Assembly: GCF_003160695.1 (NCBI RefSeq)
Contig: NZ_QGDD01000003.1
Coordinates: 310,001-374,000 of the forward strand
Direction of reading: 5' to 3'
Length of the DNA stretch: 64,000 nucleotides
Origin: Nocardioides silvaticus
GTDB taxonomy: Bacteria; Actinomycetota; Actinomycetes; Propionibacteriales; Nocardioidaceae
Made by a program: the position numbers and the translations under genes
Notes under the pieces: generated by a model
Told to the model about the DNA's origin: nothing
The model's database searches: none
The model's input: the letters and a program-made list of their open reading frames with translations, nothing else
Part shown: positions 40,746 through 47,433 of the stretch, piece after piece
Position numbering within the stretch: the stretch's first letter is position 1
Layout of the letters: each line of letters opens with the position of its first letter

Positions 40746-41624
40746 GTGCCCGAGCTGCCCGAGGTCGAGGCGCTGGCCCTGGATCTCCGCGGCCGGCTGA
40801 CCGGCCGTGCCATCACCAAGGTCCACGTCGCGGCGTTCAGCGCGCTCAAGACCTTCGACCCGCGGCTCGCGGCGATCGAGGGCACCCTGGTCGACGACGT
40901 ACGACGACACGGGAAGTTCCTCGACATCGAGGCCAGCGGTCTCCACCTGGTCTTCCACCTGGCGCGGGCCGGGTGGGTGCGATGGCGCGACGAGGTGCCG
41001 TCGATCCCGCCGAAGCCGAGCAACAAGTCCCCGCTCGCCGTGCGCGTGGTGCTCGACGAGGCCGACGGCCTGACGCCGGGCCTCGACGTGACCGAAGCCG
41101 GCACCAGGAAGTCGCTCGCGATGTACCTCGTGCGCGACCCGCAGGACGTCGAGGGCATCCGCCGGCTCGGCCCGGACCCGCTCGACGACGCGTTCACCCG
41201 GGAGGTGCTCGCCGGGATCCTCGAGTCCGAGGGCCGCAAGCAGATCAAGGGCGTGCTGCGCCACCAGGGCACGATCGCCGGCATCGGCAACGCCTACTCC
41301 GACGAGATCCTGCACGCCGCGCGGATGAGCCCGTTCAAGCCGGCCAACAGCCTCACCGACGAGGAGCTGGCCACGTTGTTCGCGGCGATCAAGGACACCA
41401 TCGGCGCCGCGGTCGACCGGTCCCGCGGGCTGGCGGCCAGCGAGCTGAAGGCCGAGAAGAAGTCGAACCTCGCCGTCCACGGCCGCACCGGCCTGGCCTG
41501 CCCGGTCTGCGGCGACACCGTCCGCGAGGTGTCCTTCGCCGACTCCAGCCTGCAGTACTGCCCCACCTGCCAGACCGGCGGCAAGCCGCTGGCCGACCGC
41601 CGGATGAGCAAGCTGCTCAAGTAG
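40746..41624 (+). CDS. Fpg/Nei-family DNA glycosylase, actinobacterial variant
   Basis: A 292-aa base-excision repair enzyme. The start MPELPEVEAL gives the catalytic Pro2 and Glu3 once the first Met is removed, Lys57 is in RHGKFLD, and the helix-two-turn-helix is KGVLRHQGTIAGIGNAYSDEILHAARMSPF. The zinc finger has CPVCG and CPTC, but the usual QR.GR.T arginine loop is replaced by FADSSLQYCPTCQTGGKP, so damage recognition or lyase contacts may differ from classic Fpg. GTG at 40746 follows TAGGCT by six bases. The rhodanese gene follows 22 bases later. Confidence 0.9.
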   Translation: MPELPEVEALALDLRGRLTGRAITKVHVAAFSALKTFDPRLAAIEGTLVDDVRRHGKFLDIEASGLHLVFHLARAGWVRWRDEVPSIPPKPSNKSPLAVRVVLDEADGLTPGLDVTEAGTRKSLAMYLVRDPQDVEGIRRLGPDPLDDAFTREVLAGILESEGRKQIKGVLRHQGTIAGIGNAYSDEILHAARMSPFKPANSLTDEELATLFAAIKDTIGAAVDRSRGLAASELKAEKKSNLAVHGRTGLACPVCGDTVREVSFADSSLQYCPTCQTGGKPLADRRMSKLLK

Positions 41625-41646
41625 CGCACGTAGAGGAAAGGCACCC

Positions 41647-41979
41647 ATGCGCATCCCCACCGTCTCCGTCGACGGCGTCCCCGACCCGCTCCCCGACGGC
41701 GTCACCGTCGTCGACGTGCGTGAGCCCGGCGAGTGGCAGGCCGGTCACATCGACGGCGCCCTCCACATCCCGCTGCAGGAGCTGCCGTCCCGGGTCGGGG
41801 AGCTGCCCGAGGGCCAGCTGCTCGTCGTCTGCAAGGTGGGCGGCCGGTCGGCGCAGGCCGTGGGCTACCTGGCCCAGCAGGGGCACGAGGCGGTCAACCT
41901 CGACGGCGGGCTGCTCGACTGGGAGGCGGCCGGGCGGGAGCTCGTCACCGACAGCGGCGCGACGCCGTACGTCGCTTGA
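41647..41979 (+). CDS. Rhodanese-like sulfurtransferase
   Basis: A 110-aa single rhodanese domain. It has the family opening VTVVDVREPGEWQAGHIDGALHIPLQEL, and the active-site loop CKVGGRS with Cys62 that would carry the persulfide. AGGAAAGG lies 5 bases before the ATG. It is a cytosolic protein that likely moves sulfane sulfur or acts as thiosulfate:cyanide sulfurtransferase. It follows the glycosylase gene and may be co-transcribed with it. Confidence 0.93.
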   Translation: MRIPTVSVDGVPDPLPDGVTVVDVREPGEWQAGHIDGALHIPLQELPSRVGELPEGQLLVVCKVGGRSAQAVGYLAQQGHEAVNLDGGLLDWEAAGRELVTDSGATPYVA

Positions 41980-41987
41980 GGCCTGCC

Positions 41988-42551
41988 TCAGGTGCAGGTG
42001 GCCTGGAACCAGCCGAACGCCTCCTTGACCGCGGCTTTCTCGGCGTCGCTCAGCCGGCCCTCGACGGCCTCGACCTGGGCGTCGGTCGGCGGGTCCGGCA
42101 GCTTGCCGATCTCGGCGGCCAGCGCCACGACGCCCCGCCACGTCTCGGCCGAGATGCCGCCCGGGCGCTTCAACGTCGGCACCACCTCCGCGAACTCCTT
42201 GAGCACTGGCCCGATCTCCGCCGCCACCTCGTCCGGGTCGTCGGACGTGCTCGCCGCCGCCGTGATGGCCTCGACCATCGCGACGTACGGCGCGCACGCG
42301 GCGGGTGGCTGCGCGGGCCGGCTCTTCCTCGCGTCGGTGCCGTCAGTGCCGTCGGTGCCGTCGGTCGCGCTCTCGATCTCGGGCTCCTCCGGGGCGGTCG
42401 CCGTGACGGCGGTTGCGTCGGCGTCGGAGGCGTCGGAGCCGTCGTCCGCGTCGGAGGTGCAGCCACCGACGAGCGTGCCGAGGAGGACCGTCACCAGCAG
42501 CGGGACGAGGCCCGCGCGGATCGGACGGAGTGGAGGACGCATCTCCGCCAT
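41988..42551 (-). CDS. Putative lipoprotein, unknown function
   Basis: A 187-aa protein with a long N-terminal signal ending in the lipobox LVGGC (Cys about 31). An Asp/Ala/Thr-rich spacer (about 32-82, with a DGTDGTDGTD run) is followed by a helical domain of ~105 residues (CAPYVAMVEAITAAASTSDDPDEVAAEIGPVLKEF). Two cysteines in the mature part (ACAPY and ATCT) could pair. The basal pattern of small helical domain and acid spacer resembles the two lipoproteins upstream, but no clear sequence identity is seen. Confidence 0.75.
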   Translation of the reverse strand: MAEMRPPLRPIRAGLVPLLVTVLLGTLVGGCTSDADDGSDASDADATAVTATAPEEPEIESATDGTDGTDGTDARKSRPAQPPAACAPYVAMVEAITAAASTSDDPDEVAAEIGPVLKEFAEVVPTLKRPGGISAETWRGVVALAAEIGKLPDPPTDAQVEAVEGRLSDAEKAAVKEAFGWFQATCT

Positions 42552-42581
42552 GGTGGCACGGCATCCCAGGGCGCCGAGGGC

Positions 42582-43019
42582 TCAGTCGGCGGGGCCCGGC
42601 ACGTCGACGCCGAGGTCGGGGCGGCAGGTCTCGGCGACGTACTCGTCGAAGGCGGTGACCTTGTCCTGCTCCTCCTCCGAGAGGTCGTCGTTGACCGGCG
42701 CCGGGGCGCCGAGGTCCTCGAAGTCGTCGGCGTCGACGTGGCGGAGGTAGTCGACGGTCAGCTCGAAGCCCTCGCGGGCGTCGTCGGGGATGCCCTCGGG
42801 AGTGCCGGTCTCCCGGAGGTCGTCGCCCCAGCCGCGGACGGCGTCGGCGATCGCGTCGCCGTCGGTGTCCTCACCGAGGCTCTCGGCCCAGGACTGGTCG
42901 GTGGCGGTGGCGCAGAACTCCGTCCGCGAGGCGTCGGTCGGCGGCCCGCCGCAGGAGCCGAGGGCGAGCACGGCGGCGACGGCCGCGACCGCGCTCGCGG
43001 CGCGCTGGAGCGGGTTCAC
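42582..43019 (-). CDS. Lipoprotein, paralogue of the next gene upstream
   Basis: A 145-aa lipoprotein. The signal ends in LALGSC (Cys about 23), followed by GGPPTDASRTEFC, which matches CGGAPTDASKDDFC of the neighbour at 43120. The rest shares the pattern ETGTPEGIPDDAREGFELTVDYLRHVDADDFED with VGTPDDISDDAREGFEIYIDAINDVDADDIDN of the neighbour. So the two genes arose by tandem duplication. Both have a conserved C-terminal ETCxP motif giving a second cysteine. Function unknown; GTG start at 43019. Confidence 0.82.
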   Translation of the reverse strand: MNPLQRAASAVAAVAAVLALGSCGGPPTDASRTEFCATATDQSWAESLGEDTDGDAIADAVRGWGDDLRETGTPEGIPDDAREGFELTVDYLRHVDADDFEDLGAPAPVNDDLSEEEQDKVTAFDEYVAETCRPDLGVDVPGPAD

Positions 43020-43060
43020 GGTCGCACCCTACGCACTCGGGAGAGCCCCGGAGACGACGA

Positions 43061-43086
43061 ACGGCCGGCCCCGTGGGGCCGGCCGT
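43061..43086 (-). terminator. GC hairpin between the two lipoprotein genes
   Basis: ACGGCCGGCCCC (43061-43072) pairs perfectly with 43075-43086 around a GT centre. It lies 34 bases after the stop of the upstream lipoprotein gene on the minus strand, so it probably ends that transcript and separates the two paralogues. No T-run is present. Confidence 0.7.
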
Positions 43087-43119
43087 CCGGACTGTCACTT
43101 CTCAGCGAACCGGGTCAGG

Positions 43120-43566
43120 TCACTCGGTGGCGCCATCGGTGGGGATCTCCAGGTCCTCGACGTCCGGGATCTCCGGGGTGCAGGTCTCGGCCTGGTAGGT
43201 GAAGAACTCCTCGACCTTGTCCTGGTCGTCGTCCGAGATCTCGCCCTCGAGGTCGTCCGGGTTGTCGATGTCGTCCGCGTCGACGTCGTTGATGGCGTCG
43301 ATGTAGATCTCGAAGCCCTCCCGCGCGTCGTCGGAGATGTCGTCGGGGGTGCCGACCTCCTCCAGGCTCTCCGCCTGCTCCTTCAGCGCGTCGACGTAGG
43401 CCTCGGTGTCCTCGAGGTCGACGTCCTCGAACGCGGACTGGTCGTTGACGGCCTCGCAGAAGTCGTCCTTGGACGCGTCGGTGGGGGCACCACCGCAGGC
43501 GCTGAGGGAGAACGCGAGGAGCACGGCCGCGCCGACTGCGGCGGCGGGTCGCTTGATGCGGGTCAT
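43120..43566 (-). CDS. Lipoprotein, tandem paralogue
   Basis: A 148-aa acidic lipoprotein. The signal peptide ends in SLSAC (Cys about 24), followed by GGAPTDASKDDFCEAV. The mature part is rich in Asp and Glu and may be helical. It shares its motifs with the gene at 42582 (see there) but is more acidic. GGAACC/AAGGAACC lies 6 bases before the ATG at 43566. Inference: a secreted cargo- or ion-binding lipoprotein; no known family was recognised. Confidence 0.82.
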   Translation of the reverse strand: MTRIKRPAAAVGAAVLLAFSLSACGGAPTDASKDDFCEAVNDQSAFEDVDLEDTEAYVDALKEQAESLEEVGTPDDISDDAREGFEIYIDAINDVDADDIDNPDDLEGEISDDDQDKVEEFFTYQAETCTPEIPDVEDLEIPTDGATE

Positions 43567-43647
43567 GAAGGTTCCTTTCGGGATGACGCCGGTGCCGCGT
43601 GCACCGGGTCCGGAGCGGCCGGCCCGAGAGGGGCCGCCGTTGGCAGA

Positions 43648-44415
43648 CTAGGGAGGTCCACCCGCTGACGACACTGGTCCTCCCCCAACAGCTGGTGACG
43701 CAAACGCGTCAGGTAGAGGAACTGCGAGGAGCGCGGGCAGCCGCTCGACGTACTCGCGGCGGCCGACCTCCTCCACACCGAGGCTGGCAAGGTGCGGGGT
43801 GGACCACTGGACGTCGACCAGCCGGTCCGCGGCGTGCTCGTCGGAGAGCCGCTCGACGAGGGCGACGAGGGCCACCTTCGAGGCGTCGCGGCTGCGGTGG
43901 AACATCGACTCACCGGCGAACAACCCGCCGATGGCGACGCCGTAGAGCCCGCCGGAGAGCGAGCCGTCCCGCCAGGCCTCGACCGAGTGCGCCCAGCCGA
44001 GCCGGTGCAGCGCGCCGTACGCCTCGCGGATGCCGTCGTCGATCCACCCGCCGGGTCGGCGCGGGTCGCCGCACGCGGCGACGACCTCGTCGAAGGCGGT
44101 GTCGATGCGGATCTCGTAGTCGCGGACCGACCGCCGCAGGGAGCGCGAGACCCGGAGGCCGTCCAGGCGCAGCACCCCGCGCTGCGCCGGGCACCACCAG
44201 CCGAGCGTCGGCCCGAGCGCCCGGCCGCGCAGCCGGAGCCGGCCCTGCTCGGGCATCGGGAACAGCCCGCGGCGGTAGGCCGCGAGCACGGTGCCCGGCT
44301 CCAGGTCGGCGCCGACGGCGACCAGGTCGTCGTCGGACCGGAGGGCAGCGAGCTGCTCGCGGGAGGGCAGCTCCCACGGCGTCGGGGGTGGCTCGACCGG
44401 GCCTCTGTGGTCCAT
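43648..44415 (-). CDS. aat: Leucyl/phenylalanyl-tRNA--protein transferase
   Basis: A 255-aa enzyme that adds Leu or Phe from aminoacyl-tRNA to N-terminal Lys or Arg and so marks proteins for ClpS/ClpAP-type degradation (N-degron pathway). Motifs: LVAVGADLEPGTVLAAYRRGLFPM, LGWWCPAQRGVL, HSVEAWRDGSLSGGLYGVAIGGLFAGESMFH and LVDVQWSTPHLASLG are all characteristic. ATG at 44415 lies 17 bases from the divergent EcsC start, so both promoters reach into the opposite gene. It links with the Clp theme of the window. Confidence 0.96.
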   Translation of the reverse strand: MDHRGPVEPPPTPWELPSREQLAALRSDDDLVAVGADLEPGTVLAAYRRGLFPMPEQGRLRLRGRALGPTLGWWCPAQRGVLRLDGLRVSRSLRRSVRDYEIRIDTAFDEVVAACGDPRRPGGWIDDGIREAYGALHRLGWAHSVEAWRDGSLSGGLYGVAIGGLFAGESMFHRSRDASKVALVALVERLSDEHAADRLVDVQWSTPHLASLGVEEVGRREYVERLPALLAVPLPDAFASPAVGGGPVSSAGGPP

Positions 44416-44432
44416 CTGTCTAATGTTTTCCC

Positions 44433-45128
44433 ATGCGCAGCAGCCTGAAGCGCGGGCTCGCCGTCCAGGCCGCCCGCGCCGTCGTACCGAAGGTCACCGA
44501 GCTGGCCCCCGGCCTCACCTCCTCGTTCGTGCGGGAGGCGTTGCACCGGGCGATCGTCGGCGTCGGCCCGCTGCCGCCGGCCGCCGAGGCCGCGGAGACG
44601 CAGCTGCGCGAGCAGGGCGGGAACGTCGACAAGGCGATCCACGAGGTGATCGAGAACCACGTGACCTACGCCGGGCTCGGCGGGATGGTGACCAACCTCG
44701 GCGGCCTCGTGACGGCGGCCGTCGTGGCGCCCGCCAACATCACCGGGCTGGCGCTGATCCAGTGTCGGATGGTCGCCGGCATCGCGCACCTGCGCGGCTA
44801 CGACCTCGACGACCCCCGCGTCCGCAACGCCGTCCTCGTCAGCGTCCTCGGCGAGGACACGGTCAAGAAGATGGTGAAGAAGCTCCAGCTCCCGGCCCCG
44901 CCGATGGCGCTCGCCACCGCCCCGTCGCACGATCCCGCCCTCGACACCACGATCACCAACGCCGTGGCCACCGACCTCGTCAGCCGCGTCATCGGCAAGC
45001 GGCTCGCCACCACCGTCGGCAAGCGCGTGCCGGTCGTCGGCGGCCTCGTCGGCGCCGGCGCCGACGGCTTCAGCACCTGGAAGGTCGGCCGATACGCCGA
45101 CCGGGAGCTTCTACCGAGAGCCCGCTGA
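44433..45128 (+). CDS. EcsC-family protein
   Basis: A 231-aa protein with the EcsC layout. The N-terminal helices contain VRRHVTYAG-like NHVTYAGLGGMVTNLGGLVTAAVVAPANITGLALIQCRMVAGIAHLRGYDLDDPRVRNAVLV (read in parts), which includes the hydrophobic hairpin of the family. The C-terminal GKRVPVVGGLVGAGADGFSTWKVGRYAD is its second hydrophobic segment. EcsC proteins associate with membranes; the biochemical role is unclear. ATG at 44433 has TAATGT exactly six bases upstream, a leaderless promoter shared with the 17-base gap to aat. Confidence 0.85.
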   Translation: MRSSLKRGLAVQAARAVVPKVTELAPGLTSSFVREALHRAIVGVGPLPPAAEAAETQLREQGGNVDKAIHEVIENHVTYAGLGGMVTNLGGLVTAAVVAPANITGLALIQCRMVAGIAHLRGYDLDDPRVRNAVLVSVLGEDTVKKMVKKLQLPAPPMALATAPSHDPALDTTITNAVATDLVSRVIGKRLATTVGKRVPVVGGLVGAGADGFSTWKVGRYADRELLPRAR

Positions 45129-45160
45129 CCGTTCGAGGCACGAGGACGGTCAGCGGAAGG

Positions 45161-45380
45161 CTCGAAGATCGAGTAGTGCCGCGGCTGAGCTTGCGAAGCC
45201 GCGACGCACGTATCGAGATCCAGTGAGCCGAAAGCCAGCGGTGGGGACGATTGACGTGACGGTTGCGGCGTCTCGATACGCCCTCGCCTCGCGGCTCGGG
45301 CTACTCGACGACCGGGGCCGCTACTCGACGACCGGGGCCGCTGCTCGACGACCGGGGCCGCTGCTCGACGAGCGAGACGT
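45161..45380. repeat. Dispersed 45-bp repeat with inverted fragment and 20-bp tandem array
   Basis: Fragments of the repeat in inverted orientation (ATCGAGTAG near 45168, CGAAGCCGCGACGCACGTATCGAGA at 45197-45221) are followed by a complete direct copy at 45270-45314. Its last 20 bases (45295-45314 region) continue as a tandem array: CTACTCGACGACCGGGGCCG at 45301-45320 and 45321-45340, then a one-base variant at 45341-45360, then a partial unit ending at the stop codon of the sulfotransferase-like gene. Confidence 0.9.
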
Positions 45381-46486
45381 CAGGGTTCCAGCCGGCGCTT
45401 GATCTCGCGGGTCGCCCGGGCGGCGAGGCCGTGCGGGTCGGGGCGGCGGGCGGCCTCGGCGGTCATGCTGCTGAGGGCACCGATGGCGGCGCGGGTGATG
45501 GCGCGCTTCCGGACCCGGTCGGGGTTGTGCCAGCGCTCGTCGGGGTCGGGACGCTGCGGGCGGAGCTCGTCGACGTCGCCGATGACGTCGATGCCGCTGG
45601 CGGCGATCCACTCCAGCGACCGCTCGGTGCGCTCCTCGACCCAGTCGTAGTTGTCGGGGCGGAGCGTGACGGGCGCGGACCGGTGGTGGAAGAGGGTGCC
45701 GTCGGCGACCATCCGGCGGAGCAGCTCGTCGTACTCACCCTCGCGGGCGACCTGCCGTCCCAGCTCCTGGTTGAGGCGGCGCAGCACCTGGGTCTCCGCG
45801 ACGCCGAGCGAGGCGTTGACCGCGTCGCTGTCGAGCGGGGCCCAGGCGGGGTCGATGGCGAGGGCCCGGCACATCCGGGTCCAGAGGGTGTCCTCGCCGT
45901 CGGCTGCGACGTCGCCGTTCCGGCGCCGGGCGGGTACGACGACGAGGTGGATGCGCTCCGGAGGGACCGCCACTCCCCAGGACGACAGCACGTCGGGGAT
46001 GTCGAAGGCCTGCATCATGAACGGCTTGCCCATCCGCGAGCGGCGGAGGAACTTGCGGAACGTCCAGGCCCGGCCCTGCTTCACGCTCTCCTGCCAGGCG
46101 GCGGCGAGCTGCCGGGCCAGGTCGCGCGCGGAGTAGACGATGTGGACCTCGCTGCCGGCGAGGTCCTTCATCGCGCGCTCGATCATCCGCGACTTCGCGG
46201 GCGCGAGGATCTCGTGGCTGATGACGACGTTGCCGTCGAGCCGGCGGACCCGGCGCATGAGCGCGTCCCACGCGCCGTCGGCGTGGCCGGGGGCGCCGCC
46301 CCAGTCCTGCTCGGTGAGGTCGAGCGCCGCGCGGAACTGCGAGAGCTCCGGACGGGCCAGCCGGGTCGTCGACGGGAAGTGCACGCCGTGGTCGGCGAGG
46401 GTCCGGGTGTTGCGCCCCAGCCGGGTCTGGATGTAGGTCGTCCCCGTCTTCGGTGCACCGATGTGCAGGTGGACGACCCTGGTCAT
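45380..46486 (-). CDS. Sulfotransferase-like protein
   Basis: A 368-aa cytosolic protein. Its N-terminus HLHIGAPKTGTTYIQTRLGRN is the PAPS 5'-phosphosulfate loop of sulfotransferases, and VHIVYSARDLARQLAAAWQESVKQGR fits the 3'-phosphate-binding serine/arginine region. The rest is weakly conserved, so acceptor and even activity are uncertain. ATG at 46486 overlaps the stop of HMG-CoA lyase by 4 bases, although the functions seem unrelated. The 3' end directly abuts the tandem repeat, so its C-terminus may have been altered by the repeat. Confidence 0.8.
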   Translation of the reverse strand: MTRVVHLHIGAPKTGTTYIQTRLGRNTRTLADHGVHFPSTTRLARPELSQFRAALDLTEQDWGGAPGHADGAWDALMRRVRRLDGNVVISHEILAPAKSRMIERAMKDLAGSEVHIVYSARDLARQLAAAWQESVKQGRAWTFRKFLRRSRMGKPFMMQAFDIPDVLSSWGVAVPPERIHLVVVPARRRNGDVAADGEDTLWTRMCRALAIDPAWAPLDSDAVNASLGVAETQVLRRLNQELGRQVAREGEYDELLRRMVADGTLFHHRSAPVTLRPDNYDWVEERTERSLEWIAASGIDVIGDVDELRPQRPDPDERWHNPDRVRKRAITRAAIGALSSMTAEAARRPDPHGLAARATREIKRRLEP

Positions 46487-47433
46487 GCCGGAGATTCTGC
46501 CAGCGCGCGCACCACCGCCGACGGGCTGGGCCGTCCGAGGTGTGACGCCATCCACACGCTGGTGCCGACGACGGCCCGCAGGTCGACGCCGTGCTCGATC
46601 CCGAGGCCGGTGAGGAACCACACCAGGTCCTCGGTCGCGAGGTTGCCGGTCGCGCTCTTGGCGTAGGGGCAGCCGCCCAGCCCGCCCGCGCTGGCGTCGT
46701 ACGTCGTGACGCCGGCCTGGAGCCCCGCGTGGACGTTGGTGAGCGCCTGCCCGTAGGTGTCGTGGAAGTGCAGCGCGAGCCGGCTCCTGTCGACGCCCGC
46801 CGCCTCGAACGCGGCGACCAGCGCGCGCACGTGCCCGGCGGTGGCGACGCCGATCGTGTCGCCGAGGCTCAGCTGGTGGCAGCCGAGGTCGAGCAGCCGG
46901 CGGCCGGCGGTGACGACCTGCTCGAGCGGCACTGAGCCCTCCCACGGGTCGCCGAAGCACATCGAGACGTAGCCGCGGACGTCGAGGCCGGCGTCGAGGG
47001 CGCGGGTGATCGTCGGCTCGAACATCGCGAACTGCGAGTCGAGGGTGCGGTTGAGGTTCTTGGCGGCGAAGGTCTCGGTCGCCGACGCGAACACCGCGAC
47101 GTGCCGCAGGCCGAGCTCGAGAGCCCGGTCGAGGCCGCGCTCGTTGGGCACGAGCACCGGCAGCGCGCGGGCGGTGTCGCCGAGCTCGGCGGTCAGCCCG
47201 GTCATCAGCTCGGCCGCGTCGGCGAGCTGAGGCACCCACTTCGGGTGGACGAAGCTGGTCGCCTCCACGACGGGCAGGCCGGCCGCGAGCAGCCGGCGCA
47301 CGAACTCCGCCTTCACCTCGGTCGGCACCAGGGCGGCCTCGTTCTGCAGCCCGTCGCGGGCGCCGACCTCGTAGATCGTCACCCGCTCCGGCAACCCCGG
47401 CTCGGGCACGACCATCGGCAGGGTCTCAGTCAT
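46483..47433 (-). CDS. Hydroxymethylglutaryl-CoA lyase
   Basis: A 316-aa TIM-barrel enzyme that splits HMG-CoA into acetoacetate and acetyl-CoA, the last step of leucine degradation. Recognised by YEVGARDGLQNE near the N-terminus (metal Asp and catalytic Arg), VEATSFVHPKWVPQLAD, HFHDTYGQALTN (metal-binding His) and GGLGGCPYAKSATGNLATEDLVW with the catalytic Cys. The ATG at 47433 overlaps the end of the carboxylase alpha gene by 8 bases, so it is in the same operon. Confidence 0.96.
   Translation of the reverse strand: MTETLPMVVPEPGLPERVTIYEVGARDGLQNEAALVPTEVKAEFVRRLLAAGLPVVEATSFVHPKWVPQLADAAELMTGLTAELGDTARALPVLVPNERGLDRALELGLRHVAVFASATETFAAKNLNRTLDSQFAMFEPTITRALDAGLDVRGYVSMCFGDPWEGSVPLEQVVTAGRRLLDLGCHQLSLGDTIGVATAGHVRALVAAFEAAGVDRSRLALHFHDTYGQALTNVHAGLQAGVTTYDASAGGLGGCPYAKSATGNLATEDLVWFLTGLGIEHGVDLRAVVGTSVWMASHLGRPSPSAVVRALAESPA

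Noticed and set aside
39737..40800. Plus-strand frames antisense to the AAA ATPase
   Set aside because: Shadow frames; the minus strand has Walker A and B motifs and a leaderless-type start.
45301..45380. Regular repeat that might be a CRISPR array
   Set aside because: Units are directly adjacent without unique spacers, and no cas genes are present.
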